DNA of 64,000 nucleotides from Thermophagus xiamenensis. Lineage in GTDB: Bacteria > Bacteroidota > Bacteroidia > Bacteroidales > Marinilabiliaceae. The stretch is from positions 1 through 64,000 of the forward strand of contig NZ_FONA01000005.1 in assembly GCF_900112795.1 (NCBI RefSeq), given 5' to 3'. Shown piece by piece: positions 7,820 through 16,497 of this stretch (position 1 is its first letter; each line of letters begins with the position of its first letter). The translations under genes were made by a program, and so were the position numbers. The notes beneath the pieces were generated by a model that worked only from the letters and a program-made list of their open reading frames with translations, was not told the DNA's origin and made no database searches.

Positions 7820-9631
7820 ATGTCATATATGCAGTCAATAAGAAATGTCGCAATTATAGCTCACGTAGACCACGGAAAAACCACGTTGGTTGATGAGATG
7901 TTGAAAGCCGGAAAACTCTTTGGTGCTCATCAACGCCCCGGCGAACTCATCATGGACAGTAATGATCTGGAACGGGAGCGAGGAATTACCATTCTTTCCA
8001 AAAATGCTTCGGTGGTTTGGAAAAATCACAAAATAAATATTATAGATACGCCCGGTCACTCCGACTTTGGGGGTGAGGTGGAGCGGGTGCTCAATATGGC
8101 CGATGGGGTTTTGCTTTTGGTCGATGCCTTTGAAGGACCCATGCCTCAAACCCGGTTTGTGCTTCAAAAAGCGTTGAACCTGGGCCTTAAGCCCATTGTG
8201 GTGATCAATAAGGTTGATAAGCCCAACTGTCGTCCCGAAGAGGTGCAGGAACAGGTGTTCGACCTTATGTTTAACCTCAATGCCAGTGAGGACCAGCTCG
8301 ACTTTCCTACCATCTATGGGTCAGCGCGTGACGGATGGATGTCTGATGACTGGAAAAAGAAAACATCGGACATCAGTGCCCTGATGGATGCCATCATTGA
8401 ATACATTCCGGTACCGGAAGAGAGAAAAGGAACACCGCAAATGCTTATAACCTCACTTGAATATTCGCCCTACGTAGGAAGAATTGCCATCGGCAGGATG
8501 CACCGGGGCACACTGAAAACCGGTCAGGAAGTGTCCATTGTTGGGCGCGATGGTTCGGTTTATAAAACCCGGATTAAAGAATTAAACGTATTTGAGGGTT
8601 TGGGGCGTAAGAAGACTGACATGTTACCTAACGGAGAATTGGGTGCCATCATCGGTCTTGACCGTTTCGAGATTGGCGACAGCGTTTGCGATGCCGAAAA
8701 TCCTGAACCACTCGACCCCATTGCTGTCGATGAGCCGACTATGAGCATGCTATTTACCATCAATAACTCTCCCTTCTTCGGGAAAGAGGGTAAGTATTTG
8801 ACCTCACGACATATAAAAGAGCGCCTTACCAAAGAACTGGAGAAAAACCTGGCATTAAGAGTTGAAGAAACCGACTCGGCCGATGCCTGGAATGTATACG
8901 GTCGTGGCGTTTTGCATCTGTCGGTACTCATCGAAACCATGCGACGTGAAGGGTATGAATTACAGGTAGGACAGCCTCGGGTGATCATCAAAGAAATTGC
9001 TGGAGAAAAGCATGAACCGGTAGAAGAACTGACCATCGACCTGCCCGATGAATATAGTGGACGTGCCATCGAAATGGTTACCCAGCGAAAAGGGGAACTT
9101 TTATCCATGGAACGAAAAGGCGAAAGAGTTGTCCTTGATTTTAACATTCCTTCGAGAGGTATCATCGGACTGCGAAACAACCTGATGACGGCCACCGCCG
9201 GTGAGGCCATCATGTCACATCGATTCATTGAGTTCCAGCCCTGGAAAGGGGAGATCGTCAAACGTCAGAATGGCTCCCTGATTGCGATGGAGTCGGGTAC
9301 CGCTTTCGCTTATGCCTTAGATAAACTCCAAGACCGTGGAAAGTTTTTTATTTCCCCTCAGGAAGAGGTTTATATGGGACAGGTCATTGGCGAAAACAAC
9401 CGTGAGGGCGACCTTACCGTTAATGTTACCAAGTCCAAAAAACTCACCAACATGAGGGCATCCGGCTCCGACGATAAGGTTAAACTGGCACCACCCATCA
9501 TTTTCAGTCTGGAAGAAGCCTTAGAATATATTCAGGAAGATGAATATGTGGAAGTAACGCCGAAGGCTATTCGTTTGCGTAAAATACTGCTGCAAGAGCA
9601 TGAACGAAAACGGGTTGCAAAAAATAAATAA
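7820..9631 (+). CDS. typA: Translational GTPase TypA/BipA
   Basis: This is a ribosome-associated GTPase of the EF-G/LepA class, involved in ribosome assembly and stress adaptation. The protein has 603 residues, the usual length. G1 is AHVDHGKTTLVDEML, G2 is RGITI, G3 is DTPGHSDFGGEVERV and G4 is VINKVDKP; the TypA-typical C-terminal half includes GRGVLHLSVLIETMRREGYE. The ATG at 7820 gives MSYMQSIRNVAII. Most family members begin at the residue equivalent to Met4 (7829), so the true start may be there. It has its own promoter and a weak terminator. Confidence 0.97.
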   Translation: MSYMQSIRNVAIIAHVDHGKTTLVDEMLKAGKLFGAHQRPGELIMDSNDLERERGITILSKNASVVWKNHKINIIDTPGHSDFGGEVERVLNMADGVLLLVDAFEGPMPQTRFVLQKALNLGLKPIVVINKVDKPNCRPEEVQEQVFDLMFNLNASEDQLDFPTIYGSARDGWMSDDWKKKTSDISALMDAIIEYIPVPEERKGTPQMLITSLEYSPYVGRIAIGRMHRGTLKTGQEVSIVGRDGSVYKTRIKELNVFEGLGRKKTDMLPNGELGAIIGLDRFEIGDSVCDAENPEPLDPIAVDEPTMSMLFTINNSPFFGKEGKYLTSRHIKERLTKELEKNLALRVEETDSADAWNVYGRGVLHLSVLIETMRREGYELQVGQPRVIIKEIAGEKHEPVEELTIDLPDEYSGRAIEMVTQRKGELLSMERKGERVVLDFNIPSRGIIGLRNNLMTATAGEAIMSHRFIEFQPWKGEIVKRQNGSLIAMESGTAFAYALDKLQDRGKFFISPQEEVYMGQVIGENNREGDLTVNVTKSKKLTNMRASGSDDKVKLAPPIIFSLEEALEYIQEDEYVEVTPKAIRLRKILLQEHERKRVAKNK

Positions 9632-9652
9632 AACCAAATGCCGGTTTTGTTT
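9630..9652 (+). terminator. Short hairpin after typA
   Basis: AAAACC (9630-9635) pairs with GGTTTT (9643-9648), followed by a T-rich stretch. The short stem makes it a weak terminator. Confidence 0.45.
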
Positions 9653-9686
9653 GTTATTATAAGCGAACCCATTAAATTTAGAAATT

Positions 9687-9899
9687 ATGAATAGAAATGT
9701 CGGAACAACAGACCGCGTGATCCGGATCGTGATTGCGGCTGTTCTTGCAGTTCTTTACTTTTCAGGGGCTGTAACAGGTACACTTGGAACCATTGTTTTG
9801 ATTGTTGCTGCCATTAGTCTGATTACCGGTATTTTTAGGGTTTGCGGATTGTATGCTTTATTTGGAGTTAATACTTGTCGTACCAAAGAGCACTCATAG
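9687..9899 (+). CDS. DUF2892 (YgaP-like) small membrane protein
   Basis: This 70-residue protein begins MNRNVGTTDRVIRIVIAAVL and has two closely spaced hydrophobic helices (about residues 13-30 and 35-52). It ends YALFGVNTC, the typical C-terminus of the DUF2892 inner-membrane family, which also occurs as the tail of YgaP rhodaneses. No rhodanese domain is attached. Its function is unknown. It is followed by a good terminator, so it is probably transcribed alone or with typA. Confidence 0.85.
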   Translation: MNRNVGTTDRVIRIVIAAVLAVLYFSGAVTGTLGTIVLIVAAISLITGIFRVCGLYALFGVNTCRTKEHS

Positions 9900-9936
9900 T
9901 GTTGATGTAATTAGGGTTAAATAATTAAAGCATCTG

Positions 9937-9968
9937 CCGATCAATCGTTTCCGGTTGGTCGGTTTTTT
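9937..9968 (+). terminator. Rho-independent terminator after the DUF2892 gene
   Basis: An 8-bp stem with one G-T pair (CCGATCAA at 9937-9944, TTGGTCGG at 9955-9962) is followed by six T. Confidence 0.85.
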
Positions 9969-10131
9969 GTTGGTAATTTTTTCCGAGTTTTTTAAACCCT
10001 CTTCCCCGGTCCCCCTTTTACTTATTATGATATTTCCCAAAGAGTTGTGAGCTTGTCTTTTGCATGGTGAGCTGTTTTGTTTTTTTATAGGCTTTTGACG
10101 TCCTGTGACATTTCCCGTTATCTCTTATTCG

Positions 10132-10139
10132 TAACTTTG
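10132..10139 (+). promoter_or_regulatory. -7 box upstream of the MFS gene
   Basis: TAACTTTG ends seven bases before the ATG at 10147, implying a very short or absent 5' untranslated region. No convincing TTG lies at the right distance upstream. Confidence 0.4.
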
Positions 10140-10146
10140 CCGCATT

Positions 10147-11451
10147 ATGAAGAGAAAGATTGACTATGCCAATTTGCCATTTTTTTATGGTTATGTTGTT
10201 GCCTTTATAGGGACTATAGGAATATGGGCAAGTGTCCCGGGCCAAACTATTGGGGTATCGACCTTTACCGACCCGGTAAAAGATGCGTTGGGTTTAACAA
10301 GGGATCAGTTTAGTGCGGCTTACATGGTGGGGACGTTTGTGAGTTCTTTGCTACTGGGAAAAGCAGGACGTTGGTTTGACCGTTGGGGCGCTCGGATTGT
10401 GGCGGTAGCTTCTGCTCTGATGCTGGTGTCGACATTGATTCTCTCTTCTTTTTCGGATGTGCTAAGTGCCGGATTGATGACGTTAACGGGATTTTGCCAT
10501 TGGATTGTACCATTTTCTGTGATGATGGTTCTTTTTTTCATGCTTCGTTTTAGCGGTCAGGGAGTATTGACCATGTCTTCGCGGAACATGATCATGAAAT
10601 GGTTCGATCGTTACCGGGGAAGGGTCAATGCCTTTGTGAGTATTAGTATATCGTTGGGATTTTCAAGCTCTCCCATTCTCTTTGATTGGCTTATTAGAAA
10701 GTGGGAATGGTCAGGTGCCTGGAGAGCTCTGGCTATGGTAATCCTGGTCATTGCAGTCTTTATGTGGATTTTTTACAGGGATAATCCCGAAGAGTTGGGG
10801 TTGGTTCCCGATGGGAAAAGAGGAGGTAAAAGAGGAGGCGGGCAAAAGAAACGTGCTCTGAAGCAGTTTTTACCCAAAGAAGCCTTTGCTACCCGTGCTT
10901 TTTGGTCCTATGCTTTAATGTTGGCGTTTAATTCGTTTTTTATAACAGGTTTATCTTTTCATATGGTTGATATTTTTACTTCAGCAGGATTTGATCGCCA
11001 GGATGCAGTGGCTGTTTTCCTGCCCATATCTGTTGTAAACCTGTGTGTTTCGTTGTTATTTAATTTTTTGAGTGATATTATGGCTTTGAAGAAACTCTTG
11101 TATGTGATGTTGATTGGAGGATTTGTTTGGAGCATTGGATTGATCGGTTTATCAGGCGGATGGGGACTATGGGCAGTCGTTGCAGGAGCAGGAATATGCG
11201 GAGGATTATTTGCGGTGCTTAATTCCGTTGCCTGGCCAAAAATGTTCGGACGTCAGCATCTTGGAGCAATATCGGGGCGTGCCATGTCGATGATTGTGTT
11301 TGCCAGTGCATTGGCTCCCTTCTTTTTTAGTCTTTCCAAAACTTTCTTTAACACCTATACTTCTATGGGTTGGTTAGCTATGGGATTTATAACATTTATG
11401 TTTTTTAGCTCATTAAAAGCCGGGAACCCCCAGCCGGAAGAAAAGGAATAG
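10147..11451 (+). CDS. MFS transporter
   Basis: This is a 434-residue inner-membrane carrier of the major facilitator superfamily with about 12 hydrophobic segments. A loop-2/3 motif of the MFS type (GKAGRWFDRWGAR, about residues 74-86) is visible. A charged central loop (GKRGGKRGGGQKKRALKQF, near residues 224-242) divides the two halves. The substrate cannot be read from the sequence; the layout resembles the oxalate/monocarboxylate-type MFS group. It seems to be transcribed alone. Confidence 0.85.
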   Translation: MKRKIDYANLPFFYGYVVAFIGTIGIWASVPGQTIGVSTFTDPVKDALGLTRDQFSAAYMVGTFVSSLLLGKAGRWFDRWGARIVAVASALMLVSTLILSSFSDVLSAGLMTLTGFCHWIVPFSVMMVLFFMLRFSGQGVLTMSSRNMIMKWFDRYRGRVNAFVSISISLGFSSSPILFDWLIRKWEWSGAWRALAMVILVIAVFMWIFYRDNPEELGLVPDGKRGGKRGGGQKKRALKQFLPKEAFATRAFWSYALMLAFNSFFITGLSFHMVDIFTSAGFDRQDAVAVFLPISVVNLCVSLLFNFLSDIMALKKLLYVMLIGGFVWSIGLIGLSGGWGLWAVVAGAGICGGLFAVLNSVAWPKMFGRQHLGAISGRAMSMIVFASALAPFFFSLSKTFFNTYTSMGWLAMGFITFMFFSSLKAGNPQPEEKE

Positions 11452-11520
11452 TAAAATTTTTGGAGAGATGATACGTTTATATTTGTGGGTTCTTAAAGAC
11501 ATAATTAACGGTAAAGAGAG

Positions 11521-12003
11521 ATGCAGAAGCTATTTCTATTTTTTATTCTTATATCAATAGGGACGGGGGTATCCGGGCAGCAGTCTGTGAGGGAGGATTT
11601 CGACAAAGATGAAATGCTAAAGCTCGTCAATGATGCGCGTATGACCAAACGTCGTTGCGGAGGGAAAAAACACGATGCCGTTCCACCCCTTCAATGGAAT
11701 GAGAAATTGGCGCAAGCCGCTCAAAAACATGCCAATGATATGGCAGACAATGATTTTTTTGATCATGAGGGAACCGGGAAAACAACTGTCGTATTTAGAG
11801 TTGAGAGGGAAGGTTATTTGTGGCGTGCTGTAGGTGAAAATATTGCCATGGGACCACGTACTGTAGCTGAGGTGGTTAAAGGCTGGCTCGAAAGTCCCGG
11901 ACATTGCAGTAATATCATGAACCAAGGTTTTACCGAAATGGGGGCGGCCCGTTCTCACGACGGGAAATATTGGGTGCAGGTGTTTGGAGCCCCTCGTGAA
12001 TGA
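11521..12003 (+). CDS. Secreted CAP (SCP/PR1)-domain protein
   Basis: The protein has 160 residues with an N-terminal signal peptide (about residues 1-19, ending GVSG before QQSV). It is followed by one CAP domain: MLKLVNDARMTKRRCGG, LQWNEKLAQAAQKHANDMA, FFDHEG, VGENIAMG and VKGWLESPGHCSNIMN. This matches the family's conserved His/Glu pocket and its HCxNIM motif. Bacterial CAP proteins are secreted or periplasmic with poorly defined roles. It lies 69 bp after the MFS gene on the same strand. A TATATTTG at 11478-11485 may be its own -7 box. Confidence 0.9.
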   Translation: MQKLFLFFILISIGTGVSGQQSVREDFDKDEMLKLVNDARMTKRRCGGKKHDAVPPLQWNEKLAQAAQKHANDMADNDFFDHEGTGKTTVVFRVEREGYLWRAVGENIAMGPRTVAEVVKGWLESPGHCSNIMNQGFTEMGAARSHDGKYWVQVFGAPRE

Positions 12004-12071
12004 TTGGCGATTGAAGAAATTGGGGTAACCCTTGATGGTTCTTCTGATTTCAGGGATATGTTATTAGAAAT

Positions 12072-12530
12072 TTAAAAAAATGGTAGATTTGTTTTAGAAA
12101 TTACTTCTAAAGTAATTAATCCCCAAATGATGTAACGTAAAGATTTACCAACTAACATTCCTATAGCTGTCCGCCATAAGTTGCTTTTTAATAGGCCTAG
12201 AACAACTGCTATAATGTCTCCGATTCCCGGCAGCCAGCAAAATAGTGCAATCCATCCCTCTTTATTTTTCACTTTTTTCTGCCATTTGATGAGAGTCTGT
12301 TCCTTTAAACGCAAGAACTTTTCAATCCTGTCGAAATGGCCTAACCATCCCAGCCAGTAGGAGGTAAGGCCGCCCATCCAGTTGCCCAGGGTAGCAAGTG
12401 ATAAACTGATTATAGGATCACCGCCTGCAGCCAATATAGTACTCAACACCATTTCTGAACTAAAAGGTAGAATGGTTGCCGCAAAAAAACTGGCCAGGAA
12501 AAGACCTGTATATCCTAAGTCGGTCCACAT
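12072..12530 (-). CDS. YqaA-family (DedA/VTT-like) membrane protein
   Basis: This 152-residue inner-membrane protein has about four hydrophobic segments. It has the VTT/DedA signature pattern: FLASFFAATILPFSSE near the N-terminus, GNWMGGLTSYWLGWLG, then FCWLPGIGDIIAVVLGLLK with the conserved P-G-D. The length matches YqaA-type members. DedA-superfamily proteins act in phospholipid flipping and envelope maintenance; that assignment is family knowledge. It is convergent with the CAP gene and divergent from the cation transporter at 12794. Confidence 0.85.
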   Translation of the reverse strand: MWTDLGYTGLFLASFFAATILPFSSEMVLSTILAAGGDPIISLSLATLGNWMGGLTSYWLGWLGHFDRIEKFLRLKEQTLIKWQKKVKNKEGWIALFCWLPGIGDIIAVVLGLLKSNLWRTAIGMLVGKSLRYIIWGLITLEVISKTNLPFF

Positions 12531-12649
12531 GTGCGAAAGATAGCTACTTTATTTCCTAAACCCAATAATCGCATCCCCAATTGTTGGTATTTTTAAACTC
12601 TTTGGCTGCGTTTTGGTTTTTTTTTAATGGGTTGTTGGTATTTTTGGAT

Positions 12650-12797
12650 TGAATTAATGGGTATTTAGTAGTAATTAGTGATTAGTCATTAGTCTATAAG
12701 TGATTAGTGTTAATGGACTAGTGACTAATGACTAAACACTAATGACTACTTTTAAGAAACAATATATCAAAGAAGTAAGTAAAATTTATACGGATGA
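12650..12797 (+). repeat. TAATGACTAA-rich inverted repeat joined to a repeat-family right end
   Basis: A stretch built from short ATTAGT/ACTAAT words contains a perfect 13-bp inverted repeat (TTAGTCATTAGTC at 12682-12694, GACTAATGACTAA at 12723-12735). It is followed by a module ending AAATTTATACGGATGAAA, the right end of the dispersed repeat. The ATG of that end is the start codon of the next gene. A reverse-strand copy of the same composite lies at 50433-50560 and a related plus-strand one at 21306-21411. Confidence 0.75.
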
Positions 12798-13591
12798 AAA
12801 AACTTTGTTATCATATTCCAGGGATGGATTGTCCGGCAGAGGAACAGATGATTCGTATGAAACTAAGTGAAGTGGAAGGATTGGAAGGGTTGGTTTTTGA
12901 CCTGAAGGATAGAAAATTGGAAGTATTTCATAGAGGGGAAGCCAACGAAATAACGTCTTTGATAAAAACCCTGAATATGGGGGGCAGATTGGTTTCGGTA
13001 GAGGATATAGAAAAGGCAAGTGCTTTGGGTTCAAATGTGGCTTTAGAACGTAAAATGTTATGGGCTGTATTGTACATTAATGCGGCTTTTTTTGTTGGTG
13101 AGATAATCGCCGGCTGGTTGTCGGGGTCTATGGGTCTTGTAGCTGACTCTCTCGATATGCTGGCTGATGCATTAGTCTATGGTTTAAGTTTATGGGCTGT
13201 AGGGTCGATGGCGCGGAGAAAAAAACGAGTAGCTGCTTTAAGTGGTTACTTGCAATTGATTCTTTCAGTTATGGGACTGGTAGAAGTCATTCGCCGTTTT
13301 ACCGGTGCTGATATATTCCCTGATTTCAGAGCTATGATTATTGTTTCGTTCCTGGCCTTAATTGCTAATGCCACCAGTTTGTATTTGTTGCAAAAGTCTA
13401 AAAGCAAAGGCGAACATGTAAAAGCCAGTATGATTTGTACATCAAATGATGTAATTATTAATGCGGGCATTATTGTTTCGGGAGGACTGGTATATTGGAC
13501 CCAATCGCCAATCCCTGATTTGGTTACCGGTTCGCTGGTTTTCTGTTTAGTTGTTTGGGGCGCATTGAAGATCCTTAAACTTTCGCAATAA
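12794..13591 (+). CDS. Cation diffusion facilitator with an N-terminal HMA-like domain
   Basis: This 265-residue inner-membrane metal transporter has two parts. Residues 1-70 resemble a heavy-metal-associated ferredoxin-fold domain with a single-Cys site (GMDCPAEE). From about residue 90 a CDF core follows, with ADSLDMLADALVYGLSLWAV carrying the Asp-x3-Asp metal pair, and four to five membrane segments. The usual cytoplasmic CDF C-terminal domain is absent; the protein ends after the last membrane helix. The start at 12794 is well supported because the first HMA strand (KKLCYHIPG) needs it. Metal specificity is unknown. Confidence 0.85.
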   Translation: MKKLCYHIPGMDCPAEEQMIRMKLSEVEGLEGLVFDLKDRKLEVFHRGEANEITSLIKTLNMGGRLVSVEDIEKASALGSNVALERKMLWAVLYINAAFFVGEIIAGWLSGSMGLVADSLDMLADALVYGLSLWAVGSMARRKKRVAALSGYLQLILSVMGLVEVIRRFTGADIFPDFRAMIIVSFLALIANATSLYLLQKSKSKGEHVKASMICTSNDVIINAGIIVSGGLVYWTQSPIPDLVTGSLVFCLVVWGALKILKLSQ

Positions 13592-13775
13592 TTAAGTTGA
13601 TTGTGCTTGCTTTAATAATTGAAATATTTATGGCTGGTTCTTTGCTATAGAGTCTCTGAATTTACCGTGCTTAAATTGAGATAACAGGAAAATTTTATAA
13701 GTGTAAAAAAAGAACAATAGTTAAATCGGAAAAAATAAGTAAATAGTGGAATTTTGATATAAAATATTATTTAAA

Positions 13776-14657
13776 ATGTCCGATATTCATCATAATTATA
13801 CTAATGGAAGAGCGTTTGCTATAGGGATAACACTTAACCTGGCATTTGTTGTAGTAGAAGTTTTTTATGGTTTAGTGGCCAATTCATCGGCTCTGTTGGC
13901 CGATGCAGGACATAATGCCAGTGATGTATTGGGATTATTTTTTGCCTGGCTTGCCTTTCGGTTGGCCAATTTAAAGCCTAAAGGGAAATATACTTATGGG
14001 TGGCAAAGAAGTACGATTTTATCTTCTATTATTAACGCGATATTGTTATTTATAGCAGTTTATTTTATCGCCAAAGATGCCATTTTTAAGTTGCAGCATC
14101 CATCGCCTGTAGGCGGAACCAGTGTTATGCTTGTTGCTACTATCGGGATAGTTATTAATACTATAACGGCATTAATGTTTTTGAAAGATCAGAAGCATGA
14201 TTTAAATATTAAAGGTGCTTTTTTGCATATGATTGCCGATGCAGCGGTTTCGTTGGGTGTTGTTATAGCCGGTTTGCTCATAACGTTAACGGGCTATCAG
14301 TGGATTGATCCTGCAGTAAGTTTTGTTATTATTGCGGTAGTTTTGTGGGGGACCTGGAGGCTTTTTATAGATTCCCTCAATCTCGCTTTAGATGCTGTTC
14401 CCAAAAATATAAATGTTCAGGAAGTACGTGAGGCATTGCAAAGTTTTCCAGGGGTAGAGGATACCCATGACTTACACGTGTGGGCTCTTAGCACTAATCA
14501 AACGGCTTTGTCGGTTCATCTGGTCGTGCCAGGCGAGGGTGGTGATACTTTTTTGGCAGATGTCCAGAAAATGTTGAAAAAAGATTTTAACATTTCACAT
14601 ACAACGATTCAAATAGAAAAGAATATAAATAATTCTATTGAATGCTCACATTCATAA
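13776..14657 (+). CDS. Cation diffusion facilitator (CzcD/ZitB-like) efflux transporter
   Basis: This 293-residue CDF exporter probably moves Zn2+ or a similar divalent cation out of the cytoplasm in exchange for H+. Six membrane segments are visible. The zinc site residues are in ADAGHNASDVLGL (His-x3-Asp) and MIADAAVSLGVV (Asp-x3-Asp type). A cytoplasmic C-terminal domain includes VRE-LQSFPGVEDTHDLHVWALS. The N-terminal His-rich SDIHHNY and the C-terminal CSHS may bind metal. It follows the shorter CDF gene by 184 bp on the same strand. Confidence 0.92.
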   Translation: MSDIHHNYTNGRAFAIGITLNLAFVVVEVFYGLVANSSALLADAGHNASDVLGLFFAWLAFRLANLKPKGKYTYGWQRSTILSSIINAILLFIAVYFIAKDAIFKLQHPSPVGGTSVMLVATIGIVINTITALMFLKDQKHDLNIKGAFLHMIADAAVSLGVVIAGLLITLTGYQWIDPAVSFVIIAVVLWGTWRLFIDSLNLALDAVPKNINVQEVREALQSFPGVEDTHDLHVWALSTNQTALSVHLVVPGEGGDTFLADVQKMLKKDFNISHTTIQIEKNINNSIECSHS

Positions 14658-14807
14658 GTGTTAGTGTTTACATGTTGTGTGAAAATCGAATGTTTTTAGT
14701 ATGAGATAAGTTATGGAACCCAGGAAAAGGCATAAACCTTTTTTATAAATCAGAGTATAAAAACTAAGTTTTTGTAGTATTCAATTGTTTTTCTGAATTT
14801 ACAGGTT

Positions 14808-15956
14808 ATGTTTCAGTATGATATAAAAAAGGTATGGTGTTTTGTAGTTGTTTTATTCTTTATAACTAAACCTGTAAATTCCCAGATTGATAATAGTTTT
14901 AGATATTATTATCCCGAATTTGAAACAGCCCGTTCCCATCAGCTAATTCTTCATATTGCCAACATTAATTTTTTAAAAAATAACGAATATAAGAATATGA
15001 TGGAATGGGGCCATACCTTAATTGGTTATGGGCTTCAACCTTCTTTGATGTATTATGCCGGTGATAAGTTTCGGTTAAGGGCCGGAGTCTTTGTTCAACA
15101 GTATAGCGGTTTAAATCACTATAGTGAGGTGAAACCCGTTCTTTCTGCGCATCTTAGATTGTCATCTTCGGTGGATGTCATAATGGGAGCACTTCGCGGA
15201 CATATTCATCATAACCTGATTGAACCCTTGTTTAGTTTTGAGAGGCAATATACGCGACCGGTAGAAAATGGTCTTCAGTTTTTAATAAATCGTCCTCGTA
15301 TTCATTCAGATATATGGGTGGATTGGGAACAGTTTATTCGTGAGGGCGATGACTTTCCGGAATGGTTTACAGTGGGCATGAATAGTGAATATTCATTAAG
15401 AGACTTAACTCAAACTTCTAAATGGAAGATTGTGGTGCCCGTTCAGGCCATTGCTACCCATCGGGGGGGTGAAATAAGTGATTATCCCGAGCCGGTTCAG
15501 ACATCGTTAAATTTAGCTGCCGGCCTAAAAACCATATATTTTAGCGAAGATCGTTTAAGAAATTGGGGCGTTTTTGGTTATGGGATTTCCTACCGGAATC
15601 TGAATGATGTTGGTCCTCAAGGTGTAAACAATGGTCATGCCTGTTATTGGGGACTTACGGCTAATAGCCCCAAAGTTAACCTCATGACAGGTTACTTTTA
15701 TGGTAAAAACTATGTAGCCTTACGTGGTGCCGGTAATTTTCAGTCGGTCTCATTTATTCGGGAAAATGTTTATTTTCCCGAACGTCAGTTGATAACTCTA
15801 AAGGTAGGGTATAATCGAGAAATAATGGAAAAAATTAAATTCTCTTTCCTTTTTGAAGGTTATTATGACATCCCTGATAGCCGTTTAGATTTTGCTGCCG
15901 GGATGCAAATCGTATTTACCCCGTCCTTTTTTATAATGGAAAAGGCGTTTTTTTAA
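14808..15956 (+). CDS. Predicted outer-membrane beta-barrel-like protein, unknown family
   Basis: I do not recognise this 382-residue protein. It has an N-terminal hydrophobic signal segment (about residues 9-26, WCFVVVLFFITKPVNS). It is followed by repeated amphipathic strands rich in Tyr, Phe and Gly (for example DKFRLRAGVFVQQYSG and KIKFSFLFEGYYD), and it ends in two aromatics after FFIMEKAFF. This points to export and probably to an outer-membrane barrel. It lies between the CDF gene and mpg, ending one base before the convergent mpg gene. Confidence 0.6.
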   Translation: MFQYDIKKVWCFVVVLFFITKPVNSQIDNSFRYYYPEFETARSHQLILHIANINFLKNNEYKNMMEWGHTLIGYGLQPSLMYYAGDKFRLRAGVFVQQYSGLNHYSEVKPVLSAHLRLSSSVDVIMGALRGHIHHNLIEPLFSFERQYTRPVENGLQFLINRPRIHSDIWVDWEQFIREGDDFPEWFTVGMNSEYSLRDLTQTSKWKIVVPVQAIATHRGGEISDYPEPVQTSLNLAAGLKTIYFSEDRLRNWGVFGYGISYRNLNDVGPQGVNNGHACYWGLTANSPKVNLMTGYFYGKNYVALRGAGNFQSVSFIRENVYFPERQLITLKVGYNREIMEKIKFSFLFEGYYDIPDSRLDFAAGMQIVFTPSFFIMEKAFF

Positions 15957-15957
15957 A

Positions 15958-16497
15958 TCATGAGGATTCCAAAAATCGCCAGGGTTTTTGCGACCAGTAG
16001 TTGCCGGCATAGTCAATGCCTATACGGGGCAAGGCTGATATTTGTGTGGTGAGGGTATTGTTGTCTTCCGGCTCTTCCACCCACAGCCGATCAGAAATTA
16101 TCACGTCTTCCCCATAAAAAGATTTATCAAGTTTTAGTTTACGACCAATACGTCCCGGCCCACTAACTTCTTTGGACCCACGGATTAAAACCGCCTGTGG
16201 ATGATTAGGGCGACCGGTAGTGAAATTTAGTAACCAATACATCCCATATATTAAGTATACATAAACGAGACCCCCTTTATGGTACATCACCTCAGTACGT
16301 GAGGTTCGGCCTTTACTGGCGTGACATCCTAAGTCTTCTTCTCCCCGGTATGCTTCCGTTTCGTTGATTACAAGCCGTAAAGTTTCCCCATTCTCAAATT
16401 TTCGGACCAAAACTTTTCCGATTAGTTCGGGTGCTACTTCCAATACATCACGACAAAAAAAATCCCGGGATAAACGTGTGTATTTCTGTTTTATCAT
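15958..16497 (-). CDS. mpg: DNA-3-methyladenine glycosylase (AAG/MPG family)
   Basis: This is a base-excision repair enzyme that removes alkylated purines such as 3-methyladenine. Its 179 residues match bacterial AAG-type proteins. Visible hallmarks are LIGKVLVRKFENGETLRLVI, the catalytic-acid strand NETEAYRGEEDLGCHAS, then VYLIYGMYWLLNFTT and VLIRGSKEVSGPGRIGRKL. It is a monocistronic minus-strand gene, tail to tail with the barrel-like gene. Confidence 0.92.
   Translation of the reverse strand: MIKQKYTRLSRDFFCRDVLEVAPELIGKVLVRKFENGETLRLVINETEAYRGEEDLGCHASKGRTSRTEVMYHKGGLVYVYLIYGMYWLLNFTTGRPNHPQAVLIRGSKEVSGPGRIGRKLKLDKSFYGEDVIISDRLWVEEPEDNNTLTTQISALPRIGIDYAGNYWSQKPWRFLESS

Noticed and set aside
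8560-9261. Long minus-strand reading frame opposite typA
   Set aside because: It lies fully inside the certain typA gene, is Ser/Arg/Pro-rich and has no family features. It is an antisense shadow.
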